This document shows positions 4,579-12,813 of a stretch of DNA of 12,813 nucleotides, in pieces. The notes beneath the pieces were generated by a model, which did no database searches, was not told where the DNA came from, and saw only the letters and a list, made by a program, of their open reading frames with translations. This stretch comes from an uncultured Prevotella sp. (GTDB lineage Bacteria > Bacteroidota > Bacteroidia > Bacteroidales > Bacteroidaceae): positions 1-12,813 of the forward strand of contig URJQ01000090.1 in the NCBI GenBank assembly GCA_900548195.1. The letters are read 5' to 3'. Numbering within the stretch: position 1 is the stretch's first letter; each line of letters begins with the position of its first letter. Made by a program: the position numbers and the translations under genes.

Positions 4579-7551
4579 GTAATTGACACTAATGGAGACG
4601 CTCTTCCAGGCGTAACCGTACAGATGACTGGAACAAGCACTGGTGTCGTCACCGATGCTAATGGCAAATTCTCCATCTCATTACCTAAAGGACAACCTTC
4701 TACCGTGGTATTCTCTTACATCGGAATGAAAAACGAGACCTATGCTTGCAATGGAAAGAAAGATGCAAACGTGGTAATCAGAATGCAAGAAGATGCCTCA
4801 CAAATCAATGAAGTAGTCGTTACTGGTATTGTTACAAAGCGTAAAGAGACGTTCACAGGCTCTTCTTCTTCTTTCTCTGGAGAAGAACTGAAATCTGTAA
4901 GCGTGCAAAATCCTATCGCCGCGCTCAAAGCTCTCGACCCTGCATTCAATGTAATGGACGATAATCTCTTCGGTTCCGACCCTAACCGTATGCCAAACAT
5001 TGAGATTCGAGGTAAATCCAGCGTTCTTGGTATGCGTGATGAATTAAGCGAAGACCCTAACCAGCCTCTCTTTATTCTTGATGGTTTCGAATCTTCTCTC
5101 GAAGCCATATATAATCTTGACATCAACCGTATCGCTTCCATGACCCTCCTGAAGGACGCTGCCTCTACAGCCATCTATGGTTCGAAGGCTGCTAATGGAG
5201 TCGTAGTAGTGGAAACTATCAAGCCAAAAGCCGGAAAACTAAGAATCAGTTATAATGGTTCGCTTGACATATCCATTCCTAACCTGAACGGATATAACCT
5301 CATGGATGCCAAGGAAAAACTGGCATTCGAAAAGATGGCTGGTAAATATATCAACACCGATTATCCTGCCAATATGATGGTGGAACTCGATAACCTTTAC
5401 CAGCAACGCATGGCTGACGTAGCAAGTGGTGTAGATACCTACTGGCTCTCAGAACCTCTGCGCACTGGTATCAACCATCGCCACCAACTCTATCTCGAAG
5501 GTGGTGCTGACGGCTTCCTCTTCGGTATCGGCTTAAATTACAATAATGTGGATGGCGTGATGAAGAAGTCAAACCGTGAAATCTATGGTGCTAACCTCGA
5601 CCTCACATACCGCGTAGGCAAATTGCAATTCAGCAACAAAGCTACAGCACAGAAGACAAACACAAAGAATCCTACTGTCAGTTTCAGCGATTATGCTGCC
5701 GCCAACCCTTATTTCAAGAAATATGATGAAAACGGCGAGATAAACAAATATCTGGCAAACAATATGTATGAGGGAACCATCGGCAACCCGATGTATAATG
5801 ATAATCTCAACAGTCGCGATGAAGGCGCTCAACTCATGCTCAGCGACTACTTCATAGCAGAATACACCCCTCTCAAAGACTTAAAGCTCAGAGGTAAATT
5901 CGGTATTACTTATTACGACAGAAATACCGAACAATTTACTTCTCCTGACGATACTCGCTTCGAAAACTACAATATCCTAAAACGAGGCTTATACAATCAC
6001 GGAAACACCAAAACCACAAATTATGAAGGTGACTTTACTGCCATCTATGCTACAGTGCTCAATGACGTGCATAGATTTAATGTAGCTCTCGGTGGAAACA
6101 TTGCAGAAAGCCGTTCTACAATCAATGGTTACTCCGCGCAAGGCTTCCCTTCTGGAGATTTCACCTACCCTTCTTTCTCAAATGGTTATCCTGAAGGCGG
6201 ACGCCCTACATACTCTGAGAGCGTAAGTCGCTCTGCAAGTGCGTACCTTAGTGCAGGATATTCATTCCTTGACCGTTACCTCCTCGATGCCAGTTACCGT
6301 ATGAGCGGCAGTTCTATCTTTGGTGCCAACAAGCGTACTATCAGCACATGGTCACTCGGTCTCGGTTGGAATATCCACAATGAGAATTTCATCAAGGATA
6401 ACCTTCCTTTCATCAACTATATGAAGATTCGTGGATCTGTAGGTAACCCTGGTAATCAGAACTATGATTCTGCACTTTCACTCACCACTTTCAGTTACTC
6501 CTACCTGGCTTACAACTACTTCGGACTCAGCTCTGTACTCGGAAACCTTGGTAATGACAACCTGGAATGGCAAACTACAAAGGACTATAACGTAGGTATT
6601 GACCTCACCCTCCTTAATAATCGCCTCAACATCACAGCTGATTATTACCACAAATCTACCGACCCTCTGCTCATCGCTATCGGTCTTCCTGCATCTTCTG
6701 GCCTGGCAGAGAAATACAATAGCAGTCTCGGTGCTTACACTACATCTTACAATACCAACCTCGGAAAACAGATATCTAAAGGATTCACTGCCACAGTACA
6801 GTATTATCTGCTCCGCAACCTGAAGGAACGCCTCACATGGTCAGTTCGTGGAACTGTAAGAATGGAAAGCAATGAGCTCAACGGCATCGGCAATACTCTT
6901 GAGACTCTCAACAAATACGGACAGAGCCGTAGCACTCAGCGCTTCTTTGACGGTGCTGACCCTGACGACATTTGGGCAGTACGCTCTGCTGGTATCGACC
7001 CTGCTACCGGTCGTGAACTCTTCATCAAGAAGGATGGCACCTATACCTATGACTTCTCATACGCTGACGAAGTGATAGTAGGAAATGCACGCCCTGATGC
7101 AGAAGGTACATTCGGTACTAACTTTGGCTATCATGGCATCACATTCGGAGCCATCTTCCGCTACCGTATCGGAGCTGACTCTTTCAATACGTCTGTATTT
7201 AATAAGGTGGAAAACCTCAGCATGTCCTCACTCAACTACAATCAGGACAAACGAGCTCTCTACGACCGCTGGCAGAAGCCTGGCGATTACGCTCAGTTTA
7301 AGAACATCGCAGCATCTGAGAACACTCCAATGTCTTCACGCTTCGTACAGACAGAAAACATCCTCTCACTGGAATCTCTCCAGATAGGCTATGAGTTTGA
7401 ACCTCAGTTAGCACGCAATCTTGGTGTTTCTGGTCTGCGCTTAAGTGCTTACATGAACGACATCTTCCGTATCTCTAACATCAAGCAGGAGCGTGGTACT
7501 TCTTACCCGTTCGCACGCAGTTTCTCTTTCGCACTTTCTGTAACATTGTAA
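4561..7551 (+). CDS. SusC/RagA-type TonB-dependent receptor, signal peptide separated by an insertion
   Basis: A 996-residue frame lacking any signal peptide. Residues 7-75 form the carboxypeptidase-like regulatory domain, missing only its first strand. EVVVTG at 84-89 is the usual TonB-box-like segment. Residues about 95-225 are the plug, ending in the SusC signature IYGSKAANGVVVVET (205-219). The rest is a 22-strand-type outer-membrane barrel ending SFALSVTL. Intact family members import glycan fragments or other nutrients with a SusD lid, powered by TonB-ExbBD. The first six residues come from the inserted element; upstream in frame there is a stop at 4537-4539 and no hydrophobic leader. 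As written it should stay in the cytoplasm and be non-functional. Joining it to 4175-4354 without the insertion gives an uninterrupted receptor of 1047 residues, a normal family length. Confidence 0.9.
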   Translation: MELDTLVIDTNGDALPGVTVQMTGTSTGVVTDANGKFSISLPKGQPSTVVFSYIGMKNETYACNGKKDANVVIRMQEDASQINEVVVTGIVTKRKETFTGSSSSFSGEELKSVSVQNPIAALKALDPAFNVMDDNLFGSDPNRMPNIEIRGKSSVLGMRDELSEDPNQPLFILDGFESSLEAIYNLDINRIASMTLLKDAASTAIYGSKAANGVVVVETIKPKAGKLRISYNGSLDISIPNLNGYNLMDAKEKLAFEKMAGKYINTDYPANMMVELDNLYQQRMADVASGVDTYWLSEPLRTGINHRHQLYLEGGADGFLFGIGLNYNNVDGVMKKSNREIYGANLDLTYRVGKLQFSNKATAQKTNTKNPTVSFSDYAAANPYFKKYDENGEINKYLANNMYEGTIGNPMYNDNLNSRDEGAQLMLSDYFIAEYTPLKDLKLRGKFGITYYDRNTEQFTSPDDTRFENYNILKRGLYNHGNTKTTNYEGDFTAIYATVLNDVHRFNVALGGNIAESRSTINGYSAQGFPSGDFTYPSFSNGYPEGGRPTYSESVSRSASAYLSAGYSFLDRYLLDASYRMSGSSIFGANKRTISTWSLGLGWNIHNENFIKDNLPFINYMKIRGSVGNPGNQNYDSALSLTTFSYSYLAYNYFGLSSVLGNLGNDNLEWQTTKDYNVGIDLTLLNNRLNITADYYHKSTDPLLIAIGLPASSGLAEKYNSSLGAYTTSYNTNLGKQISKGFTATVQYYLLRNLKERLTWSVRGTVRMESNELNGIGNTLETLNKYGQSRSTQRFFDGADPDDIWAVRSAGIDPATGRELFIKKDGTYTYDFSYADEVIVGNARPDAEGTFGTNFGYHGITFGAIFRYRIGADSFNTSVFNKVENLSMSSLNYNQDKRALYDRWQKPGDYAQFKNIAASENTPMSSRFVQTENILSLESLQIGYEFEPQLARNLGVSGLRLSAYMNDIFRISNIKQERGTSYPFARSFSFALSVTL
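4579..4587 (+). repeat. Right 9-base target-site duplication GTAATTGAC
   Basis: Identical to 4346-4354. It encodes residues 7-9 (VID) of the downstream fragment, the point where the native receptor sequence resumes. Confidence 0.9.
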
Positions 7552-7566
7552 TTCACAGCAATCATT

Positions 7567-9042
7567 ATGAAACTATTCGATAAAACATATATAATTGCAT
7601 TGGCACTTGCGACCACAACCGTAAGCAGTTGCTCTGACTGGCTCGATTACCAACCAGCAGACAAGACCACAGCCGAACAGCAATTCTCCACACGTGCCGG
7701 ATACTACTCTACTGTCAACGGCGTATATAATAATATCACCACAGCGACTCTGTATGGTTCTAACCTCACTTACGGAGCCATCGACCTTATGGCAAGACGC
7801 TATGAGCCAGGTTCTGCATCGGCTACATCTACAAAATACAACTGGTCAAACAGCCGATATACTTTCCTGGACTCTGAGATAGGAAACATCTGGAAAGCTG
7901 CATACAAGGACATCCTGAATATCAACGTCATCATTGACAATATCGATAAGCAGAATGGAAGCGTATTGAATAATTTAGATTCAAAACTCATCAAGGGCAA
8001 TCTCCTCGCTCTCCGAGCATTCTTGCATTTCGACATGCTCCGCCTCTTCGGAAATACTTACTGGAGAGACAATGAGACTCCTGTCATTCCTTACAATAAT
8101 AGCTCAGAAGCAATGGCACACGATTTACGCTCGGCTAAGTCTATCGTTTATGATTATCTCATCCCTGACCTCGATAAGGCTGAGGAATATCTTCAAGAAG
8201 TAGATCCTGTAATAAAAGATGGACCGCTGGCTTCCAATAATGATAATGGCGACAACTATCGTCGCTATCGCCAGCTCCGCCTCAATTACTATGCTGTGGC
8301 TTTGCTCAAATCCCGCATCTATCTCTGGGCTGAAGACTACAACAACGCGCTATTAGAGGCTAAGAAAATCACTGATAATGCAAAAGTCAAGGAACTATTC
8401 CCATTCGTCAACCCTGACCGTCTGCTCGGTAACAACACCAACCCTGACCGAGTATTCTCTACAGAGGTAATCTTCGGTTTCTATGACTCTAACCGTAACA
8501 ATGTGTTCACTGGATATTTCGACGGTGCAAACCTCTCTTCCACCGCTATCTATCAGCCACGTATAGGCTATATAGAAGAACTCTTCACCAATCAGGCGGA
8601 CTATCGCTATCAGTCTTGGTGGAAGCGAAACGGCAGTTATTATAACTTCATAAAGTATAAAGGAATAACTTATAATAAAGACGATGTGCCACTGTATGCT
8701 CTGATGATTCCTCTCATGCGTGTCAGCGAAGCATACTATATTGCTGCTGAATGTAAGGCAAGAACCAGGAATATGACAGACGCTATTGGCTATATTAACA
8801 CCATTCTCAAAGCACGCGGACAGACAGAACTCGCACCAGATGCGTCATACGCCGACTTTATGAAGACGCTCAACAATGAGTACATCCGAGAATTCTGGGG
8901 TGAGGGACAAATTTTCTTCATGTTCAAACGTAACTTTATGAATCTTACAAAGGAATACAATGCAGCCGCTGCCGGCAACGTGACCGCGAATGCCTCTACT
9001 TACGTATTACCATTGCCTTCCAATGAATTAGAAAACCGCTAA
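7567..9042 (+). CDS. SusD/RagB-type nutrient-binding outer-membrane lipoprotein
   Basis: A 491-residue lipoprotein. It has a signal peptide with lipobox ending at Cys22 (VSSC), followed by SDWLDYQP, the usual opening of SusD proteins. The body is helical and TPR-like, as in the family, and the C-terminal region has EYIREFWGEGQIFFMFKR (438-455), matching the conserved ERxxEFWxEGxRxxDLKR-like segment. It ends LPLPSNELENR, again typical. It begins 15 bases after the receptor stop. SusD proteins sit on the outer leaflet and close over SusC to trap substrate. The substrate is unknown. The frame is intact, but without an exported SusC partner it would have no channel to serve. Confidence 0.93.
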   Translation: MKLFDKTYIIALALATTTVSSCSDWLDYQPADKTTAEQQFSTRAGYYSTVNGVYNNITTATLYGSNLTYGAIDLMARRYEPGSASATSTKYNWSNSRYTFLDSEIGNIWKAAYKDILNINVIIDNIDKQNGSVLNNLDSKLIKGNLLALRAFLHFDMLRLFGNTYWRDNETPVIPYNNSSEAMAHDLRSAKSIVYDYLIPDLDKAEEYLQEVDPVIKDGPLASNNDNGDNYRRYRQLRLNYYAVALLKSRIYLWAEDYNNALLEAKKITDNAKVKELFPFVNPDRLLGNNTNPDRVFSTEVIFGFYDSNRNNVFTGYFDGANLSSTAIYQPRIGYIEELFTNQADYRYQSWWKRNGSYYNFIKYKGITYNKDDVPLYALMIPLMRVSEAYYIAAECKARTRNMTDAIGYINTILKARGQTELAPDASYADFMKTLNNEYIREFWGEGQIFFMFKRNFMNLTKEYNAAAAGNVTANASTYVLPLPSNELENR

Positions 9043-9057
9043 TAAAAAAATAAGATT

Positions 9058-9888
9058 ATGAATATCAAGAATATAACAAAGACCGCATGTATAGCAGTAG
9101 CTGGGCTACTGGCACTTGCTTCTTGCTCCGAAGAAGAATTCATGACCTACGAAGGAAACAAAGCAGGAATATACTTGCAGAGAGTTTCTGCCACTGATAT
9201 CAATGGCACACCATTAGGATTTAGCGACTCTCTGGTTATCTCTTTCGCCTCTTATGCCGCCAATTTCAAGGAGTATCCTGTGGCAGTTCCTGTATGTATA
9301 ATGGGTGATGTTACAGATTATGACCGTCCTTTTACATTGGTAGTGGACAAAGAAAAATCTACTGCTATCGAGGGCGAAGACTATGAATTCAGCGACACTG
9401 CATGCTATATTCCTGCAGGAAAGACTAAGCAGACCGTCAGACTCGTGCTCAAGCGTAGCGATCGCATCACTACAGAAACCGCTCGACTTGTCTTTTCTCT
9501 CAAGGATAATGCTAATTTCGTCGTAGAACTTGAGTCTTATAAAAACGTAACAGACTGGAAGACACAGGGCGAAGAACTCTGTGGTTCTAGCTACAAAATA
9601 ATCTTCAGCGATAAGTATGCCATTACCACATGGTGGACCTACAATGGAGAAATGTTCTATGGAAAATGGTCTGTCAAGAAGGAAAAGCTCCTCAATGAGC
9701 TCATGGGATGGACTCACTCAGACTGGGAAAGATGGAAAGTGGCTTACGGACAGATGCCTTATGCCGCAAAGAAATTCCGTAAATATCTACAAGAACAGGC
9801 TGACAACGGCACCCCTGTCAAGGAAGATGACGGCTCATTCATGCAGTTGATGCCTCCTTATCAGGTAGATTATTCTAAATATGAATAA
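9058..9888 (+). CDS. DUF4843-type surface lipoprotein
   Basis: A 276-residue protein with a lipoprotein signal (hydrophobic core about 10-21, lipobox ASC, Cys23) followed by SEEEF, an acidic stretch resembling the Bacteroidetes surface-export signal. The middle resembles a Calx-beta/immunoglobulin-like sheet (EGEDYEF, then IPAGKTKQTVRLVL and a TARLVFSL strand), as in the DUF4843 family that regularly follows SusC/SusD pairs. The C-terminal part (WTYNGEMFYGKWS, then a Trp-rich helical segment with SDWERWKVAYGQMP) is also typical. The biochemical role of the family is unknown; an accessory binding or scaffold function for the SusCD complex is an inference. It starts 15 bases after the SusD stop. 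Confidence 0.85.
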   Translation: MNIKNITKTACIAVAGLLALASCSEEEFMTYEGNKAGIYLQRVSATDINGTPLGFSDSLVISFASYAANFKEYPVAVPVCIMGDVTDYDRPFTLVVDKEKSTAIEGEDYEFSDTACYIPAGKTKQTVRLVLKRSDRITTETARLVFSLKDNANFVVELESYKNVTDWKTQGEELCGSSYKIIFSDKYAITTWWTYNGEMFYGKWSVKKEKLLNELMGWTHSDWERWKVAYGQMPYAAKKFRKYLQEQADNGTPVKEDDGSFMQLMPPYQVDYSKYE

Positions 9889-9936
9889 GCGAGTAGGCAT
9901 AAGCCTTCTTACTCTATTACTCTTATACTTTTTTTT
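9881..9936 (+). promoter_or_regulatory. Weak hairpin and T-run in the DUF4843/PKD-like gap
   Basis: An 8-base stem with one T-T mismatch (GAGTAGGC at 9891-9898 against GCCTTCTT at 9903-9910, ATAA loop) follows the DUF4843 stop, and a run of eight T lies at 9929-9936. The 18 bases between stem and T-run argue against a standard intrinsic terminator. It may be an RNA-processing or partial attenuation site, or chance. Confidence 0.2.
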
Positions 9937-9964
9937 GAACAACTACTTAAGAACAATAAATACT

Positions 9965-11527
9965 ATGAGTAGAAATATTCAATCCATATTATGCCTTTTC
10001 CTCCTCGCCTTCACATTCACAGGATGTTACGAGGACAAAGGCAACTATACATACGATGAAAAGCCTGAAATTACCATCAGTGGTGTGCCTCAGTCTATCA
10101 GCGTAGTGCAGAATGCAGAAAACCTTGAAATCAAGCCTTCTTTCTCATCTTCCATCGAGGGAATCATCGACGATAACCCTAACTTCGAATTTGGATGCGT
10201 ATTATGGAAGAACTCAGGACTTATGTCAACTGGCACACGTCAGATAGACATTAACAAAGAGCATACCAAGGATATCTCTTACTTTATGACCGTAGATGAA
10301 GGTGATTACACTGCATGGTACACCGTAAGAGATAAGCGCACCGACGTAGTAACTAATTTCTCTATCCCTGTAAAGGTGACTTCTGCCACATACGAAGGAT
10401 GGATGGTGCTCTGCGATGACATGGAGGGTTATTCCAGCATGGACATGATTGCAGTTCTCGCTGACGGACGCAACATCCAAGTTCGTAATATATTCGGAGA
10501 AAAAAATCCTAAACTCAAACACGGTAAGCATATCTACCTCGACCCTTGGCCTTTATATGCTAAAGGAGATATGTTATGGTACTGCACAGATGAGGGTTCC
10601 TACTCCATTTTTGCCAACAAACTAAACATCGGTTACAACGTAGTCGAGAATGAATTTTTCTCCAATAAGGACGGCGAACAGGTCGTAATGATGGACGGAC
10701 TCTATATGAGTCAGAATTTCGCCGTTACAAATAAAGGAAACCTCTACGTAAAGATGGCTTACATGGCTAACGCTATGTTTGAAGACCCTATCAATACTTT
10801 CACTCCTGAAGGCGAACCTGAGTTTCATGTTGCTCCTTTCATTGGCGTGTCATACAATCGTCCTTTAGGCCAAGGCGACTACGTAGCCCTGTTCTATGAC
10901 AATGATAATAAGCGATTCCTGAAATGGGATGAAGCAACTGGCGCTGGCAACTGTCAGCTTCTCGATGACCCTACCACTAAATTATTCTCCTTCCAGACTG
11001 GTATGGACATAATCGACATGAAGAACACTAAATTCTCTGGTGGCGTGGTATATTCCATCCTTCAGAATGCTGGAGGAGAGCGTTACGTCTATGGAATTAA
11101 CCTTTCTGGTGGTGCTTTCGAGCAGACTATCGGCAAGCAAATTAAGTCACAAGGTTTCAACACTGCTACACAGTTTGCTTTCCACTCTCAGTATCCGTAT
11201 ATGTTCTACGACAACGGTGAGAAAGTCGTGTCATACCAACTCATGACCGATGCCGTAAGCGAACCTCTTACACTTCCAGGCGAAGAAATTACTCTCTTGA
11301 AATTCAACACTTTCATGCGTCCTGAAAGCAGTCTTTCTGATAAGAGCGAGAAGTTCCTTGAACAGCAATACTACCTCATCGTAGGTTCTTATAAGAAGGG
11401 CGATACCACTGGTAAAGGCGGAAAACTTCGCTTCTACAAGTTTGATCAAGCTTCTGGCTCACTTACACTCATGAAGGAATATGATGGATTCGGCAAGATC
11501 AAAGACGTCACTTATCGTGAAAGATAA
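9965..11527 (+). CDS. PKD-like family lipoprotein
   Basis: Five hundred and twenty residues from the ATG at 9965. This start is chosen because it opens a compact lipoprotein signal (MSRNIQSI, hydrophobic 9-18, lipobox FTGC, Cys21) followed by YEDKGNYTY, the characteristic opening of the PKD-like lipoproteins that accompany SusC/SusD/DUF4843 genes. An upstream in-frame ATG at 9881 overlaps the previous gene by 8 bases and would put a second hydrophobic stretch in front. Residues about 32-140 look like a PKD-like beta-sandwich. From about 145 (YEGWMVLCDD) onward the repeated short strands suggest a propeller-like fold. Likely a surface-exposed accessory protein of the uptake complex, function unknown. 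The 76-base gap before it is the longest in the operon. Confidence 0.82.
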   Translation: MSRNIQSILCLFLLAFTFTGCYEDKGNYTYDEKPEITISGVPQSISVVQNAENLEIKPSFSSSIEGIIDDNPNFEFGCVLWKNSGLMSTGTRQIDINKEHTKDISYFMTVDEGDYTAWYTVRDKRTDVVTNFSIPVKVTSATYEGWMVLCDDMEGYSSMDMIAVLADGRNIQVRNIFGEKNPKLKHGKHIYLDPWPLYAKGDMLWYCTDEGSYSIFANKLNIGYNVVENEFFSNKDGEQVVMMDGLYMSQNFAVTNKGNLYVKMAYMANAMFEDPINTFTPEGEPEFHVAPFIGVSYNRPLGQGDYVALFYDNDNKRFLKWDEATGAGNCQLLDDPTTKLFSFQTGMDIIDMKNTKFSGGVVYSILQNAGGERYVYGINLSGGAFEQTIGKQIKSQGFNTATQFAFHSQYPYMFYDNGEKVVSYQLMTDAVSEPLTLPGEEITLLKFNTFMRPESSLSDKSEKFLEQQYYLIVGSYKKGDTTGKGGKLRFYKFDQASGSLTLMKEYDGFGKIKDVTYRER

Positions 11528-11553
11528 TTCATAAAATAACAGTATAACAACTA

Positions 11554-12732
11554 ATGAGAAAAACAATTATGGCTCTACTGTCCGTGCTCGCAGCATGGAC
11601 AGTTAGTCCTGCATCAGCGCAGGGCGTACAATTTGCTGAAGGAAAGACCTTCCAGCAACTCGTGGACAGCGCAAAGCAGACGGGCAAGATGCTATTCGTC
11701 GATTGCTACACTAAATGGTGCGGACCATGCAAGATGATGGCTCGCGACGTGTTCCCTTCCAAGATTTGCGGCGATTACATCAACCCTCGCTTCGTATCTG
11801 CAAAGTTTGACATGGAGGAAGGGGAAGGACTGACCATCAGAAAGCAATTCGGAGTGAATGCCTACCCTACTATGCTCATCATCAATCCTAATACCGTAAA
11901 GGAAGAAGCTCGCATGGTGGGCGGAAGCAAAGCTGAGGAATTTATCAAGAAACTCAATGAGACCCTATCAGGAGAGAGCATCGCTTCCATGAATGAGAGA
12001 TACGGAAAAGGTGAGCGAGGCGAAGCTTTCATGAAGATATATATGGACAGACTCGCTCAGGCTTACGACACTAAGCGCCTCTCTAACGTAGTGGCGGAAT
12101 ACCTGAAGGGCCGTGAGGACCTCGTCTTCACCAATGATACTCTCTGTAACTACTTCATCTACGTCACTGATGTCAATAGTTCTGCTTTCAGATACGTATG
12201 GAAACGCCGTGACCAAATGGAGGAAAAGCGTGGCGCATACGTTGTAAGAAATATGGAACGTGCATGGATGACTTATCCTTATTCTAAATACATAGATAGC
12301 AAACACAACTTTGCACTCGATGAAGCTGGTCTCAATCAGTATCTGGAAACCATGAAATCTGAAGGCGTAGAGAATCCTGCACAGATCATTATTGACGTGC
12401 GTCTCCGCCAAGCTCAGCAAGCTAAGGACTATCAGAAACTTTGGAACCTGATTAAGAATTATCCTAAAGAGCTCACTTTAGGCAATGCCGCCGCTTGCAA
12501 TCTGCTCAAAGCTATCAATGAAGGTTGCACTGATGCGAAGGTTCGCAAGGAAGTATCTCTGTGGGCTGCAAAGCGTGCCAAGGCTCTAAAGGACGAAGAG
12601 GCTAAAAACAAGAAGAAAGAAGGCGTGAACGCTAAAGCGGTGAAGCAGCAAGCTTCCAACAATCAAGCTGGCGTAAGACAAGTATCTTTCGCTGACGAAT
12701 ATGCTAAATTCGCTGAGATGCTGAAGAAGTAA
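11554..12732 (+). CDS. Secreted thioredoxin-fold protein with long helical C-terminal region
   Basis: A 392-residue protein with an ordinary signal peptide (cleavage near PASA-Q, residues 19-23), so it is probably periplasmic and not a lipoprotein. Residues about 30-138 are a thioredoxin domain: FVDCYTKWCGPCK with active-site Cys56 and Cys59, and the cis-proline segment AYPT (Pro105). Family members reduce, oxidise or isomerise disulfides. Residues about 140-392 form a long, mostly helical region that I do not recognise, with a lysine/alanine-rich stretch near 345-375. It follows the PKD-like gene by 26 bases. Proteins of this kind often close SusCD-DUF4843-PKD operons, so a folding or redox role for a co-encoded or imported protein is plausible. 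The direction of the redox reaction cannot be told. Confidence 0.85.
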   Translation: MRKTIMALLSVLAAWTVSPASAQGVQFAEGKTFQQLVDSAKQTGKMLFVDCYTKWCGPCKMMARDVFPSKICGDYINPRFVSAKFDMEEGEGLTIRKQFGVNAYPTMLIINPNTVKEEARMVGGSKAEEFIKKLNETLSGESIASMNERYGKGERGEAFMKIYMDRLAQAYDTKRLSNVVAEYLKGREDLVFTNDTLCNYFIYVTDVNSSAFRYVWKRRDQMEEKRGAYVVRNMERAWMTYPYSKYIDSKHNFALDEAGLNQYLETMKSEGVENPAQIIIDVRLRQAQQAKDYQKLWNLIKNYPKELTLGNAAACNLLKAINEGCTDAKVRKEVSLWAAKRAKALKDEEAKNKKKEGVNAKAVKQQASNNQAGVRQVSFADEYAKFAEMLKK

Positions 12733-12813
12733 GGTTTGATTGTGGAATAAAATATCAACCTCAAATCCGCAACCTTATAGGATGTAGTGGGACTATGCCT
12801 GAAAAGCTGCAAG

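Noticed and set aside
4353..4580. Phase-variable invertible promoter flanked by the 17-base inverted repeats
   Set aside because: The perfect 9-base direct repeats outside the inverted ends, both falling in receptor coding sequence, point to transposition. Inversion would not rejoin the receptor, and no recombinase gene is nearby.
12731..12776. Terminator after the thioredoxin-fold gene
   Set aside because: AAGGTT at 12731-12736 can pair with AACCTT at 12771-12776, but the loop is long and no T-run follows, so it is not convincing.

Overview
The window looks like a Bacteroidales chromosome, perhaps Prevotellaceae-like. The support is a SusC/SusD outer-membrane uptake pair, several lipoproteins with acidic residues just after the lipobox cysteine, and promoters matching the Bacteroidetes pattern TTTG-N(19-21)-TAnnTTTG rather than a sigma70 consensus. 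The genus assignment is only a guess.

Layout from left to right. Positions 1-118 hold a nested AT-rich tandem repeat that runs off the left edge. On the minus strand, reading leftward from about 3.9 kb, are a low-molecular-weight tyrosine phosphatase (3453-3902) and, 22 bases after it, a large secreted multidomain glycosidase-like protein (119-3430). A 272-base divergent intergenic region (3903-4174) carries a promoter for each direction. On the plus strand a five-gene operon follows: SusC-type TonB-dependent receptor, SusD-type lipoprotein (7567-9042), DUF4843-type lipoprotein (9058-9888), PKD-like lipoprotein (9965-11527), and a secreted thioredoxin-fold protein (11554-12732). The last 81 bases contain no recognisable gene.

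The most striking feature is that the receptor gene is split by a 224-base non-coding insertion (4355-4578). It has 22-base imperfect terminal inverted repeats, of which the outer part matches perfectly, and it is flanked by a perfect 9-base direct repeat, GTAATTGAC. This is the signature of a MITE-like non-autonomous transposable element. The 5' fragment (4175-4357) keeps the signal peptide and ends in GRVID at a stop codon formed by the first bases of the element. The 3' fragment (4561-7551) starts at an ATG inside the right terminal repeat and continues VID-TNGDALPG. Removing the element and one target copy rejoins the two reading frames exactly, giving a predicted 1047-residue receptor with signal peptide, carboxypeptidase-like regulatory domain, plug and barrel. 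As written, the receptor body has no export signal, so this uptake system is probably off in this sequence, or off in a subpopulation if the element can excise.

In the intact state the genes would form an outer-membrane import module: SusC as the TonB-driven channel, SusD as the substrate-capturing lid, DUF4843 and PKD-like proteins as probable accessory surface lipoproteins, and the thioredoxin-fold protein as a periplasmic redox or folding factor. The divergent glycosidase may process a related glycan. The substrate cannot be read from the sequence, and no dedicated regulator (HTCS, SusR-like or ECF sigma/anti-sigma pair) lies in the window.
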